Shown piece after piece: positions 1 to 12,099 of a stretch of 64,000 nucleotides of DNA (positions are counted from its first letter, which is position 1; each line of letters opens with the position of its first letter). The DNA is from Dioscorea cayenensis subsp. rotundata. Taxonomy: Eukaryota > Streptophyta > Magnoliopsida > Dioscoreales > Dioscoreaceae. Under the pieces are notes generated by a model that worked only from the letters and a program-made list of their open reading frames with translations, did no database searches and had not been told where the DNA came from. The stretch is from contig NC_052483.1 in assembly GCF_009730915.1 (NCBI RefSeq), positions 7,936,001 through 8,000,000 of the forward strand. Direction: 5' to 3'. The position numbers and the translations under genes were made by a program.

Positions 1-739
1 AGCTATTGTACAATTTTTAAAGAAGCTATTCTCATGATTTAGAGCACCACGAACAATCATTAGTGATAGGGGAGCACACTTTTGCAACTCACAGTTTGCA
101 AAGATTCTGAAAAGATACGGTGTTACTCATCACACTTCCACCACTTGTCATCCACAAACTAGTGGTCAAGCCGTAGTTTCAAATAGAGAACTTAAAAGAA
201 TCCTTGAGAAAACCGTCGCTCATTATGATAAGGATTGGGCCGATCAATTGGAAGATGCACTGTGGGCTTATCAAACAACATACAAAACACCTGCTGGAAG
301 TAGTCTGCATCGTTTAGTCTATGGCAAGGCATGCCACCTTCCTGTAGAGCTCAAGCACAAAGCATACTGGGCAATCAAATTCCTAAATTTTGATTTCAAC
401 ATGGTTGGGGAATAAAGAAGAATGTAACTGAATGAACTTGATAAATGGAGAAATGTGAAGTAGTATGACGACAAAAATGTAAAGCAAGAAAAGTAGTTTG
501 AGGAAGGGGATCAAGTGTTGTTATACAATGCCCGATTTCATCTATTCCTAGGAAAGCTCAAGTCAAGATGGTCGGGACCATACACGGTCGCTAATGTCTC
601 ACCTCAAGGGGTAATTGAAATTTATTATCCAGAAAAAGGTCAGTTCAAGGTTAATGGACATCGCCTCAAGCCATATTTCGGTAAGCTTTCAACACCTCCA
701 CAAGCATCAGGTAAAATCTTTCCTTTTGAACCATACTAA
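1..739 (+). pseudogene. Athila-like Ty3 retrotransposon integrase, C-terminal part
   Basis: The forward strand encodes the second half of a Ty3-type integrase, open at the window edge. The core reads through an [12 protein letters not shown] block and an HPQTSGQ block, which in this family surround catalytic acidic residues, then a YGKACHLP block. The C-terminal domain follows from about 515 (LKSRWSGPYTV, then NGHRLKPY) and ends at the stop at 737-739. An in-frame stop near 412 (tggggaataa) separates core from tail, so the copy is dead. The DRGAHF and KACHLPVEL wording is that of Athila/Tat-type elements. Family assignment is from recalled consensus, not a search. Confidence 0.9.
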
Positions 740-1830
740 TTGTATAACACTTGAACGCTAGGCTCGTGATGTTAAACAAGCGCTCTTGGGAGGCAACCCA
801 AGTTTTTAAATCTTTGTATTCTTTGGCTCTTTCATATTTTAGTTGTTCATGTTTTTTCACTGAATTTTAGGGCTCTTTCTCTCTTTCATTCATTTTTGCG
901 GTGCTTGTGTTGTCATCATTTCACTCTCATTTTGGCAAATTATCTTGTGTATTGTGGTTGAAGTTTCATATTTTGTTTCCAAGTTAAGCCTTGAATTGAA
1001 TTTTCACAAAAGTTTTATGTCTGGGAGGCTAATTTTGAGGCAATTCTGAGCACACCAACATGGTGTGCGGGCTGTGCGCAGCTTGCACACCCTTTCCAGA
1101 ATGGTGTACGGGTTGGTTTGCAGCCCGCACACCAGTTGCACACTAGTGACAGAAAAATGTGCGGGTGGTGTGCCACCCGCACACCATCTTCTGACAAGTG
1201 GCAAAATTCTTTCCACTTGTCCCTTTTTCACTTCTTTAAGACCTTCATATTGGTCTTCTCCCCTCCCATGACACCATTTTCACCTTAAAAACTCCTTCAA
1301 GCTCTTAAAATTTCAGATTTTCTTCAATCTTTCAAGCTATTTTCAAGGATTTTCTCTTCTTGGCTATTATGGAGTTTTGTTCTACAACCTTCTCCTCTAG
1401 GTTTTACCAACTTCTTCTTGGTCAATTTTGTCCACTCTTGTGAGGTAAGCTCCTTTCTCTTATTTTTCTTGATTATCTTAGTTTGGATGAGTTTATACTC
1501 CTTATTTGTGTGTTGTTTTGTGATTTTATCAATTGTTGTAGGCATGAAGTTCTCATGAAGCCTTGCTTGTGTTTTTTTGGCTTATCTTCTAAATTTCTAG
1601 ATCCATTGTTAAGCCTTGGCTAATTGCATTATCTTGCTTTGGTTTCCTTGAATGATAATGACTTTCATGCTTCATTGGGTTGTAGACATGAGAGGGGACA
1701 TGTGAAAATTGTGGAATTGGTGTATAATGATTCATGATCATGTTTTTTTGTGCACCATTTACTCTTTAAATTTAGTGCTTGATTTGAGCTTTGCCATTGC
1801 TTGATTTTTGTTTATGTGGTTGTAGGAAAA
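740..1830 (+). repeat. Non-coding Athila interior with GTGTGCGG inverted words
   Basis: This stretch between the integrase end and the next retroelement ORF has no credible gene. At 1048-1190 it holds clustered, partly palindromic GC-rich words (GTGTGCGGGC, GCCCGCACACC, GTGCGGGTGGTGTGCC), while the surroundings are AT-rich. The same words recur in inverted orientation in the LTR fragment at 19770-19970. The short frames at 1004-1271 come from these repeats and are not genes. Confidence 0.6.
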
Positions 1831-2570
1831 ATGCCGATCAAAAATCTTCCAAGCAAACGTGCAAAGAGCGGGAGCGGATTCTTCATTAGAAATTCACTTC
1901 GACGAGGAGACTTTTCAAGAGAGTTATGATATTCTAAAAACAAAACCATTTTCCCAAACTTGTATCAAATTGGGAGGTACTTGAACAATTGGGTTTAGCT
2001 GATGAAGTGAGACAGTTGGTGGGATTCGACCGTTGGCTTGCAGTTTTTGACATTGATGAACCAATGTATCACGAGCTCACATTGGAGGTTCTGAGCACAT
2101 TTGAAGTGAATTGTACCTATACCCTTCTTCAACGCATGGGTGGTATCACTTTTCAAGTCCATGGTGAGCCGAAGTCCATTAGCTATGTAGAGTTCGCTAA
2201 CTACTTGGCTATCTATGACAATGGCTTTCTGAATAGCATACATTATCCAGGTCTACCACTCGACTTCCCTGCCCATGTCGAACTGAGATATTTTTGTCTC
2301 ACCATCACACAAGCAGCTGGTCAGGACTCTAAAAAGGCATGTCTTCTCTGTAACCTGGCCCACCATTACATCCATGCATTAATTAGCTGACCGACCGGGC
2401 TGACAGTACTGGGGTGGTGTCTCATATGGATCTCTTGATCATATATAGCATGATTCATCACTACCCCATCAACCTAGCTTATGTTGTGGCTGAATGCATT
2501 GCCCGCCAAAATTAGCATCCACCGATAGGGGTCATCTTCGGCGGGCCATACATCACATGATTAGTGAGCG
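1831..2570 (+). pseudogene. ATHILA ORF-1-like retroelement protein, broken
   Basis: The frame beginning at 1989 runs 133 residues and contains DEPMYHELTLEVLSTF, a block typical of the ATHILA ORF-1 / plant retroelement env-like region. Matching sequence extends upstream to the ATG near 1831 (MPIKNLPSKRAKSG) and downstream past the stop near 2389 (YPINLAYVVAECIA near 2460-2505, then IFGGPYIT), but with frameshifts and stops. It lies about 1.2 kb downstream of the integrase and in the same orientation, so it is most likely the extra ORF of the same Athila-like element. The cellular role of this ORF is unknown. Confidence 0.75.
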
Positions 2571-3570
2571 GCATGAATGCACTGGTCGCATTCGTTCAAT
2601 GGAGAGGGTTGGTGGCACACTTTCACTCGGGATTCAAACCCTTCGACCATGCTCCCTCAATACAATGGTGCTAGGGCCAGCGAAACCGTGCTTGTCATTC
2701 TGTGTAGACTCCAGTAAATGGTTTAGCACGCTCGTGCTTCTGACCGTGCTTCTAAGCATGGGTGTGCTTTGGAACTTGCTTATCCTGATACTTGTATTTC
2801 AACGCTGTTTTGCATCGAAATTGGTCTCTTTTTGTTCCTTTTGTGCCGAACCCAATTAACTGCACAATTTAGCAAACATACCTCTAGTAATACCGGTTTA
2901 TCATAAAAACGTGTTAAAGGGAAAGTAAACATACAATATGATATATAAAATATCCATATAAAATGCACTCATCACAAACTTATATGTCTAAGACACAAGT
3001 TTCAAATGAATCAAGAAATGAGCTCAATCGCTTCAAGTTATCAAAAGTTAAAGCGTAGAAGAATTCACAAGTTGCAAAAACGTTCACAAGCACAAAATGG
3101 AGAAGTTTCTAAATCATGTTCAAGATTTAAATTTCAAAATTTAACAAAGACTAAAAAGTCAACAAAAAGTCAAATCGAGCTTTTTTTGGTGAAATAGTCG
3201 GAAGGAGATGAAATGCTACAATCACTCTTTACTTAGGCACATAAGTCTAAGTTGCATCAAGATGATTAAAAGTTCAAAACCCCGTGTACTTTTTAATGAA
3301 GTCAATGAATTTGTGTTTATTAAAATCAATGAAGTTGATTGTTTAAAATTTTTTTTATTCACACTTATTTCTTAATCGAAGGTTCCTGCGACACTGTCCA
3401 GGATAATTAACATTAGGGGCTTTCCCCTAATGGAAGTCATGAACCCGCAATCCCATCAAGTTTAAATAAAAATTAAAATTTGATTTGTGATCTACATCAT
3501 GTTTAACCGATCAGCCCTAATTAAAGGCCAAATACTAATAAAGGACACACAATATATATTTTCCACATGT
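2571..3570. other. Retroelement tail and AT-rich spacer, no gene seen
   Basis: No protein could be recognised. At 2684-2770 short words built on CGTGCTT and AGCACG recur, like the CGTGCTT words in the LTR at 10020-10260, so the first third is probably the end of the Athila-like remnant. The rest is AT-rich single-copy-looking sequence. Confidence 0.5.
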
Positions 3571-4440
3571 TTAATTAATTCCTTGGAGGCTAATTCACCT
3601 TAGTATAGCTTCATGTTTTCAAGACTTTCTATATACTTGGTTTTTTTTTTTAAAGAAAAACACTAATAGATGCCCACATGTTTACTTGGACATGAGTTGT
3701 TCAAGTCAATGTAAACTCATGTTGCTCCAAGCAATCTTGTCTTCCCCAACATTAATAATGACACAAATGCTGTAGTTTTCCTCGGTCAGTCAACCAATTT
3801 TCATAAAGAAAATTCAAATGTGGAAATTTGGGATTTCACTTAGAGGTATCGCTTAATTAATTACTTGGAGGCCAATTCATCCAAGTAGCTCATCCAAGTA
3901 TAGCTTCATGTTGTGAAGACTTTTTATATATTTGTTTTTGTTTTTAAACAAAAACATAAGTAGGTGCCCACATGTTTACTTGGAGATCGAGTTTGTTCAA
4001 GTCAATGTAGTAAACTCATGTTACTCCAAGCAATCTTGTCTTCCATAACATCAATAATGACAATGTTTCTGTAGTTTTCCTCAGTCAGTCAACCAATTTT
4101 CATATTGAAAATTCAGATGTGAAAATTTTGGATTTCACTTCGTGGTATAGCTTGATTAATTACTTGGAGGCCATTTCATCCAAATATAGCTTTCATGTTG
4201 TCAAGACCTTTTATATATTTGGTTTATTTTTTTTTTTTAAAAAAAAAACATAAGTAGGTGCTCACATGTTTACTTGGAGATCAAGTTTATTTAAGTCAAT
4301 GTAAACTCGTGCTACTCCAAGCAATCTTGTCTTCCATAACATCAATAATCACATAATTTCTGTAGTGTTCATCAGTACGTCAACCAATTTTCATATTGAA
4401 AATTCAAATGCGGAAATTTGGTATTTCACCTCGATGTACT
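3571..4440. repeat. Three tandem copies of a ~290-bp unit upstream of the AAA-ATPase gene
   Basis: Units begin at 3571, 3853 and 4152, each with TTAATTAATT or TTGATTAATT followed by a CTTGGAGGC word. Each then has in order TATAGCTTCATGTT, a T-run, CACATGTTTACTTGGA, CTCCAAGCAATCTTGTCTTCC, and CAACCAATTTTCAT. Lengths are about 282, 299 and 289 bp, and copies differ by scattered substitutions and small indels. The array ends about 780 bp before the ATPase start codon, so it may be part of its distal upstream region. No open frame runs through it. Confidence 0.9.
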
Positions 4441-4956
4441 GGTTTTTTTAATAAAAAAATTCAATAAAATACTTCAAAAATTATAAAAAATTCTAAAAAA
4501 ATAAATAACAAAAAATAAATTTATTTTAATGAAAAAAATTAAACATTATGTTGATGAGATTTATATGATTTTTTTTTTTTGACAAAAAAAGGCAAGCATC
4601 CCAATTTAAAAGAAGTTAAAGACGTGTATAGATATGGAGCATATCCGCAAGATCAACACGCACTTATGCCGTCATTTTACATGAGCTTTTATAGTTTGAT
4701 CTTGAGTTCTTTTTTAAATAAATATTTTATATAAGGCTAAGCAATGTCTTACCAATAAATCAAAAGGCTATTGATTTATATGAAAAATTATCCATATATA
4801 TGAGGAGTAAATACTAATTGTTAAGTAAGGAGAAGTTAAAAACTAATTATAATAACAATAAATTAAAAGAACTAGCCTTTAGTCCTAGGAAGTTTAATGA
4901 CCAGATTTTACAGAAATTATTACATAATTAAAAATTATTTGAAATTAAAACCCTGA

Positions 4957-4988
<32 letters not shown>

Positions 4989-5083
4989 CAAACAATTACA
5001 CCAACAACTAGTCAACATTGTCGGCTACTCACAAACCATGCATGATGATCACTCTTTGAATAATTCAAAGACCAGCGATCACC
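4441..5083. other. AT-rich upstream spacer with an AAT microsatellite
   Basis: No gene is seen. An (ATA/AAT)n microsatellite lies at about 4959-4985. The stretch leads into the TATA box of the ATPase gene. Confidence 0.7.
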
Positions 5084-5093
5084 TCTATATATA
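5084..5093 (+). promoter_or_regulatory. TATA box candidate for the AAA-ATPase gene
   Basis: CTATATATAA stands about 125 bp before the first ATG, in a CT/CA-rich leader typical of plant core promoters. It is the only good TATA match close upstream. Confidence 0.6.
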
Positions 5094-5216
5094 ACTCACT
5101 CAAGAGCACCATCAACAATCACACAACCAGAGAGATACAAGAACAAAAAAGAGAAGAAGATAAAAATAATAAACAGTGAGAGCTTCGCCGGTGTAGGCTC
5201 AACAATTGCAAGCTTA

Positions 5217-6677
5217 ATGTTCTTGTGGGCAGTTTGCAAGCAATACTTTCCAAACCAGCTTGAGAACTACTTCTCCAAATGCTACACAAAGTTCATTACT
5301 CTCATCTATCCATACATAGAGATCAGCTTCCCTGAATACGTCGGCCAACGGCTCAAACGCAGTGAGGCCTACACTGCCATCGAGTCCTACCTCTCCAACA
5401 CCACCTCCGAACGCGCCAAACGTCTCAAAGCTGAGATGGGCCATGACAGTGATAAGCTCATCCTCAGCATGGCCGAGAATGAAGAGATCACTGATGAGTT
5501 GCGTGGTATCAAGCTCTAGTGGTACTCAAACAAGATATCATCCAACAGACAGACCATATCTTTCTACCCGACAGACGATGACAAACGGTCTTACCGTCTG
5601 ACGTTTCACTGGAGACATAGAGCAATTGTCAATGACTCTTATCTTTCTCTTGTTATCCAACAGGGAAAGGCCATTGCTGTGCAGAAGAGGAAGAGAAAGC
5701 TCTACACCAACAGCTCAAACTTTGATTACAGTGAGTTTAGGAAGTTGGTTTGGAGTCATGTTGCGTTTGAGCACCCTGCCACGTTTGAAACCCTGGCCAT
5801 GGAGCCTGAGATGAAACTTGAGATCATTCAAGACTTGGTGAAGTTTAGCAAGAGCAAGGAGTACTATGCCAAGATTGGGAAGCCATGGAAGAGAGGTTAC
5901 TTGCTTTTTGGTCCTCCAGGAACTGGGAAATCCACTATGATTGCAGCCATGGCTAACGTGCTGGATTATGATGTTTATGATCTTGAAATCACTGCAGTGA
6001 AGGATAATAGTGCTTTGAGGAAGCTCTTGTTGAATACTACAAGCAAGTCGATAATCGTCATCGAAGATATTGATTGTTCTTTGGATTTATCAGGGAAGCG
6101 CAAGACCGGAGGAGACCAGCAAGAGGGGAATAAGGAGGAGGAGGAGAAGAAGAAGGCCATGGGTGGTCCTCCTGGTAAGGAGGAGAGCAAGGTTACTCTG
6201 TCAGGGTTGCTTAATTGTATAGATGGATTATGGTCTGCATGTGGTGGAGAGAAGTTGATTGTTTTCACCACCAACCATATTGAGAAGCTTGATCCTGCAT
6301 TGATAAGGAAAGGAAGGATGGACAAGCATATTGAATTGGGATTCTGTGGGTATGAAGGGTTTAAGGTGTTGGCTAAGAATTATCTTGGAGTGGAATCTCA
6401 TCCATTGTTTGATAGTATTCATGAGCTGTTGAAGGAGAAGAAGATGAGTCCTGCTGACGTGGCAGAGAATTTGATGCCAAAGAATGAGTCTGAGGATCAA
6501 GCTGATCTTTGCCTGCAGAGTCTTGTTAAGGCTCTGAAAGAATGCAAGTCTGAGAATGAGATAGATGAGGAAGAAGAAGGAGAGCAAGAGAAGAAGGAGG
6601 TAAAGACAGACGCAGAGAAGTCAGTGAATGATGTGAAGGTTGGAGATAAAGAAACCGAAGAAAACAAAGAAGATTGA
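5217..6677 (+). pseudogene. AATP1/BCS1-type AAA-ATPase gene with one in-frame stop
   Basis: This is a single-exon plant AAA-ATPase of the AATP1 / OM66-like family (BCS1-related, membrane anchored). The frame would be 486 codons, close to family length, but codon 101 is TAG (5517-5519) where relatives have Trp. Visible parts are a short hydrophobic N-terminus, the AAA-associated domain to about residue 150, Walker A GPPGTGKS at 232-239, Walker B IIVIEDID at about 279-286, and the GRMDKHIE segment with second-region-of-homology features. The tail is very acidic and lysine-rich. The frame is identical on both sides of the stop, so a single G-to-A change explains it. Without readthrough only a 100-residue product is made; an internal start at 5679 would give a 332-residue protein with the whole ATPase core. 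A sequencing error is the alternative. Confidence 0.9.
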
Positions 6678-7140
6678 TTACATAGTAATTAAGGAATACT
6701 ATAGTGGTGCTTGATGTTGTTAGTTTACTTGGAATATTATTACTGGTTACTATAGTGTTCCCCATTAATAAACCTTCATTAGCATTTATTATAAAATATC
6801 AACCCATGTTTGTAATATTGAGTTAGTTAACCATAAAAGTGGAACTAGTCCGCTGATTATGACCTCCAAGTGGATGATGGGAAGTGATGTGCAGGTTGGA
6901 GACAAAGAAGCTGAAGAAAACAAAGAAGATTGATTGCCTACTAATTAAGGAACACTATATTGTTGCTCGATGTTGTTGGTTTGCTTGGAATATTATTACC
7001 GATTAGGATTGTGTTCCCCTTTAATGAACCTTCATTAGCATTTATTATAAAATGTCAATCATGTTTGTAATATTGAGTTATTTAACCAAAAAAAGTGGAA
7101 CTAGTCCGCTAATTAAGTCCTCCAATTGTGGATGATGGGA
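6630..7140 (+). repeat. Tandem duplication of the ATPase 3' end, period 256 bp
   Basis: The last coding segment and 3' flank (from GATGTGAAGGTTGGA at 6630) are repeated from GATGTGCAGGTTGGA at 6886. Both copies contain the acidic-lysine C-terminal codons through the stop, the word TTCATTAGCATTTATTATAA and GTGGAACTAGTCCGCT. Copy 2 ends near 7140. The second copy therefore is an extra gene tail inside the 3' UTR region. Confidence 0.9.
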
Positions 7141-7748
7141 AGTATGATGCTCAACACGTTTGGTTGATTAGATACACTTCCATTGCACTACAAGGTTCCC
7201 AATTACATGGTTTGAAATATTTTTCTATTTGAAAGTTAAATACAGCCTTTTACAATTAAGAGATCAAACCTTGATTGGGGGAGAATCATAATTAGTTAAA
7301 ATTGTTAATGGAAGTGATTGTAATTAAAATTATAAGCATGAAATTAATTGAATAAATTGTGGTTATTAATACAAACTAAGTAAAAGGTTCAAAAGCATAA
7401 AGCTTGATTCAAGATCAAAGAAGTAACTCAAACCATGAACATATATCATAACTTTTAAACCAAAAGACCCAAATCTAATCATGTTATCATAATAATCATT
7501 AATAATGTTTTCTTAAGGGATATGAATTAGAATAGCTCTGTTATAACGTAACAAAAATATTTTATTATTTTATGTTATAGCTAAAGCTAGCTAGGGAACT
7601 AATTGATTTTATTATTTAATTTTAAAATAAAATAAAAATATTTTATTTTTATTTAGTAACAAAAAAGGTTATAAAATATTTTGCCTAACAAATAAATTCC
7701 ATCAATTCTTTATTTACTAAATTCATAATCGAGAGTGAGTGATGGAGT
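7141..7748. other. AT-rich spacer, no gene seen
   Basis: I see no coding potential, RNA gene or clear repeat here. Confidence 0.6.
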
Positions 7749-7758
7749 GTTTGTGATT

Positions 7759-8850
7759 TGTGGCGAAGCTAGAAATTTTTTATAAGGGGGCCAAATAAAA
7801 TCTTGTAAATCAAATTTGGAATACAATCAATAATAGGCTTTCGTAATCCAGGATCTGAAGGAAGATTTCCTGAATTGAATTTCATGTGGCTCCTCTTTGA
7901 GCCATGAAATTCAGAATCTACCATATTGTCTTCATTTTTTATTGTTTGCGACATTTCTAATTCTATTGTTGTTTTTTTCTTGAAATACAGCTCCATAAAT
8001 CTCTACATAAATAAGGATAAAAAATTAAAGTCCATTGTATTGAAATATCTCAACACAAAATTCCTATACTTAAATTTCAATTAATCCAAATCCAACACAA
8101 GATCAAAGAATAATTAGAAAAGGTGTGAAAGAATCTAATGATGAGAACCCTAAAATCTAAATAATGAAAAAAAAAAAACCTTGTTCTTAACCCTAATTGA
8201 AGGCAAAGATGTGAGAGAATGAGAGATAGTGTACCGAATCCCGGAGGGCAGAGCTCGGTGGAGATGACTGATGAGTGATGAGGGCTAGTAATCAAGGTGA
8301 AGATGAGAAACAAATTCCCAAAGATTCCTATGGATGAGATGAGAGCGTGACTAATTGAAGATGAGAACCTTATTCTTAACCCTAATTGAAGACAAAAATG
8401 AGGGAGATAGCGTACCAAATCCCGGAGGCCGGACCGCCGGAGCTTGGTGGTGATGACTGATGAGGGTGAGAAATCAAGATAAAGATGAGAAACAAATGGC
8501 CAAAGATTCCTATGGATGAGACGAAAGCATGACTTCGTTGGCTTTCTCTTCCAAAGACTCTCAAAGAGAAAAGTAAAGGGTAACTAATAAATATTTATGT
8601 TTTGTGACTTGTGAGGATGGACATGTAAATATAATTTTATAAGAGCGTATATATAATTATATATTTTTATAGGGGTGAAAATACAAATATTCCTATCATA
8701 ACTTATAATAAATAAAAATAGAAGTGGGGCAAATGAAATATTAAAAAAATATATTATATAATATGATAAAAAAACCTTAAATGAAAATAAATTTTTTCAA
8801 AACTAAAGGGGGGCAATTACCCTCCTTCTCGTATAGGTGGCTCCGCCCCT
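7759..8850. mobile_element. Deleted hAT-like DNA transposon
   Basis: The left end has TGGCGAAGCTAG and the right end GGTGGCTCCGCCCCT; the reverse complement of the right end (AGGGGCGGAGCCACC) is the usual terminus of plant hAT-like elements. It is flanked by GTTTGTGATT (7749-7758) and GTTTATGATT (8851-8860), a target duplication with one mismatch. The interior has a ~181-bp tandem duplication (GTACC followed by AATCCCGG at 8231 and again at 8412). It carries only a fragment of a transposase gene, so it depends on a partner element. Confidence 0.7.
7800..7993 (-). pseudogene. hAT (TTF-type) transposase N-terminal remnant
   Basis: The reverse strand encodes a short peptide with NLPSDPGLRKPI and YKI following it, the block that precedes the TTF-type zinc finger in plant hAT transposases of the zinc-finger MYM-type 1 group. 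The frame ends within about 75 residues and no zinc finger, RNase-H-like core or dimerisation region follows. It supports the hAT assignment of the surrounding element. Confidence 0.6.
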
Positions 8851-9224
8851 GTTTATGATTCTAGAGATAAGTAGAGTTTGAGATTCATTGGTGAGTGAAT
8901 ATTTGTGAATCTTAACAATGTGACAGTAAAATTGATTTGGTTGCTTTGGTAAAGCGTGAGTGAAGTCAGGGACTGGTTCTTAGGACCAATGGCACACTAA
9001 TATATTATTGACATTATTTTTTTTAATTGATACTTGATTATTTTAATTGAGGATTTGGAATATTGACTATGTTAATTCTAGGATTTAAATTACCTCATAG
9101 ACACAAACATATCTTTCCTTTTACACTAGCTAATTCTAAGCATCTAAACTTAAATGATAGGAGCAATTCAATATCTTTCCTTTTTATGTACATACTTCAA
9201 GTTTATTTAATGGCTTTGTGGACC
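8851..9224. other. Spacer, nothing recognised
   Basis: AT-rich sequence between the hAT-like element and the LTR; no gene, repeat or structure seen. Confidence 0.5.
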
Positions 9225-10520
9225 CCCTGATGTGGTCTCCGTAAGTGCACGGGTAACACAAAAGTAGTAAATTGATAACTCGAGAGGGGGTAGGGTTGTC
9301 GGACCATAGGGACTGGACTTAAAGTACTAATTTATCTTCTGATGTTTAGTTAAAGATTGAAATAAGATCAAATTAAAAACTGAAAATGAAGAAGAGAATG
9401 ATGTTAGCGACTGGGGATTAGGATTGTGTTTTCAACAACAAAAGAGCAATGCCCCGGGATGATTCCTATGAGTTATAGCATGCTAACTTGATTCTAAAGG
9501 TTACCAGGTACATTCTATGGTTCAAGTGTGTGCTCAAAGCAATGTTGCATCTATTGTTCATAAATACACCAAGTTTTACTAAGATAACTAGATTACCTAA
9601 ACAACTGTGCAATTCAAACCATCAAGTTATGCAAATACAAGATTAAACACAAGAAATCAAAAGAACTCCGTAAGCTTTAAAAATCAAGTAGTCAAAGCAT
9701 ACAAAATGGCATAGTTCACATCCCGGGGCACCGTGGACGTTAGCCCCTCTTGGATGGGTACAACAAGGAAAACATAGATGAAGAATCAGAGAAAGAAGAC
9801 CTGACTTCCTTCTTCTCAAGATAATCTTCCTTGCTGAGCTCCGTATGCTTAACCCCACTTCTCTTGTGCCTCCAACTCTTCCTTGATCCCCTTAGAAGGT
9901 GTGGTGAAGCCTAATCTTCACCTCCTCAAAGTCCTTCTAGTGGAGAGTAGAATCAACCAACAAAGATCAGAGCAAACCCTAGAAACTGGAGTTAAAAAGG
10001 GTTGTCTTCGAGCTTGACACGACCTAAGCACGATCATGCTTAAACCATGTGTTTCCATGGAATAGTTTTGAGTGAATCGGCCAAGTGTTCGCCTAGAATT
10101 TTCAGTGGGAGGAAGCGCGGTCGTGCTTGGATCGTGCTTCACTTGAGCATGATCATGCTAGGAGCATCCAATGTGTGCTTCCCTAGATGCGTAGAAAATA
10201 ACTCCAGCCTGAGATTTCCAGGGGGAGTGACAGGATCGTGCTCTAACCGTGTTCACCTTGGTGACACTCCCCTGCAAGCTCTTTCACTTGATCAACATGA
10301 GGCTGGGTTATTCAAGGGGACATATTACGATTGTGCTCTGCCCATACTGAGCTTGAACAATTAGACATTTCTTCAATTTTAACTCGATTTGTAACCATAT
10401 TCACTCCTAATTGCTTCGAGCTCCTCAATTCCTGCATCATTGACAAACATACCCATAATAGCACCTAATGTATATAAAAATGTGCTAAAAGATAAGCATA
10501 AGCATGAATTGTAATGAATG
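9225..10520 (-). mobile_element. Athila/Ty3-type LTR fragment (LTR a)
   Basis: The left edge reads TGATGTGGTCTCCGTAAGTGC, then ACGGGTAACACAAAAGTAGTAAA. This is the block found at the same end of the LTRs at 17780, 22340 and 35066. Further in come a 'catagggactgg' block, an 'accctagaaac' block and, at 10020-10260, clustered words CGTGCTT, AGCACGATCATGCT and AGCATGATCATGCT. By comparison with LTR b, the element reads on the minus strand. No matching partner LTR was found, so it may be a solo or recombined LTR. Right boundary is approximate. Confidence 0.6.
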
Positions 10521-10524
10521 TAGC

Positions 10525-10570
10525 CATTGCTTTTCTCTCCCCTTCAAGGAAAATAGGAAGGCCCCCAACT
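10525..10570 (-). pseudogene. Short Ty3 gag piece left of the CACTA insertion
   Basis: On the minus strand this reads LGAFLFSLKGREKQWL, the 'LFPFSL-x-x-A-x-x-WL' block of plant Ty3 gag proteins. It is the continuation of the gag fragment at 17230-17485: removing the CACTA element and one ACT copy makes the two parts contiguous and in frame. It then breaks off at LTR a. Confidence 0.75.
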
Positions 10571-10589
10571 CACTACAACAAATTTGATG

Positions 10590-11450
10590 ATTAGTGACAG
10601 CTTTCTACATGACAGATTTTGAAACCGTCACAACAGATACACATATTGTGACAAAACATCATAAATTGTCACTCAATTCCACAAAACATAATATTGTACG
10701 TGACGATGTTTGAGAACATCACCTTGAAGTGTCACATAATGCATGGCGCCAAATTTTCACTTAAATGAAGATGGAGGGAAATTTCTTTAGTGACATTAAC
10801 AATATTTTGTGACTCTCTATTTTGGTTATCCATGTATTACATTAATTGTGACAAAAATATAACGTCTTTTTTTTAAAAAAGATTTTGACGTTTTATCACT
10901 AGCATCACAAAATGTATAGGGCCAAATTTTCCCTCAAAATGAAGATGGAGAGTAATTTTTTTTTTTGACACTAACAATATTTTGTGACCCTCTTATTTCG
11001 TCATCAACATATTGCATTATGTGTGATGAATATATAACGTCATGTTTCCTAAGAAAATTTTGACGTTTTATCACTAGCGTCAAATAATGTGTAGCACCAA
11101 ATTTTCCCTCCAAATGAAGATTGAGGGTGATAATTTTTAGTGACACTAAAAATATTTTGTGGCACTCTCCTGTTGTCATCAACGTATTACATTGTTTGTG
11201 ACAATATGTAACGTCATTTTTTGTAAACAAATTTTGGCGTTTTATCAATAGCGTCACAAAATGTGCGGCGCCAAATTTTCCCTCAAATTGTAGATGGCGG
11301 GTAACGTTTTTTAGTGACACTCCCATTCTATCATTAAGGTATTGCATTGTTTATGACAAAAATATAATGTCATTGTTTTAAACAGATTTTGACATTATAT
11401 CACTAATAACATTGTACATTATAAATGACCTTTTGTTATTGTCATACATC
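10590..11450. repeat. Left subterminal repeats of CACTA-1
   Basis: Words built on GTGAC/GTCAC and on GCGCCAAATTTTCCCTC recur with ~150-160 bp spacing (for example GGCGCCAAATTTTC near 10744, and related copies near 10921, 11095 and 11268). In En/Spm elements such subterminal repeats bind the TnpA protein. The 137-residue reverse frame at 10934-11347 is a by-product of these repeats. Confidence 0.8.
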
Positions 11451-12099
11451 TTAATTATAGTGTGATGTGTATATAAGTTACTAAAGTATAAGAATTTAGG
11501 ACAATCTCACTTGTCACACATACATATAACATTTTTATAAGAAATTACATAATATCACATTAATTTAATTAATGCATGACAATAAGTTTTTTTGTCATAA
11601 ATGATATATCATTTTTCATTTAACCAATGTACTTATCATTGAGATTAATGGTTGAATTAGAAATAAAATAAAGGGTTGCTAACTTTACATTAAAGAGAGA
11701 TGGATAATATAATATTCGATAATGTAATGTAGGTATTCATATATAGTTGCATAAACAAACTAAATTAAAAAAATATAAAAAAATTAATAATTTATTTTTA
11801 AATTTTTTTAATGAAGTGGACAAGTCACATGTCTAACGAACAAAACAGATTTTTATAAATATATCACACATCTTTCATGCTACATAAGAGACGAGATCAA
11901 TTCCCAATCTTGTCAATAGTATAAAGAATCACAAACCTTAAAATTTAATAGGAAAAATTTAGCTCAAAAAAATTAATTTATAAAATTTTTTTAGCTTTTA
12001 ACAACATCTGTTTTCAAAAATAATTTATAAATATTAAATAAATGTTATCCTTTTTATGACAAATCAGTGCAAAATGTTGTCATTTTTAAAAAAATAACT

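Noticed and set aside
10934..11347. 137-codon reverse frame
   Set aside because: Lies entirely in CACTA-1 subterminal repeats and its peptide repeats with the DNA repeats.
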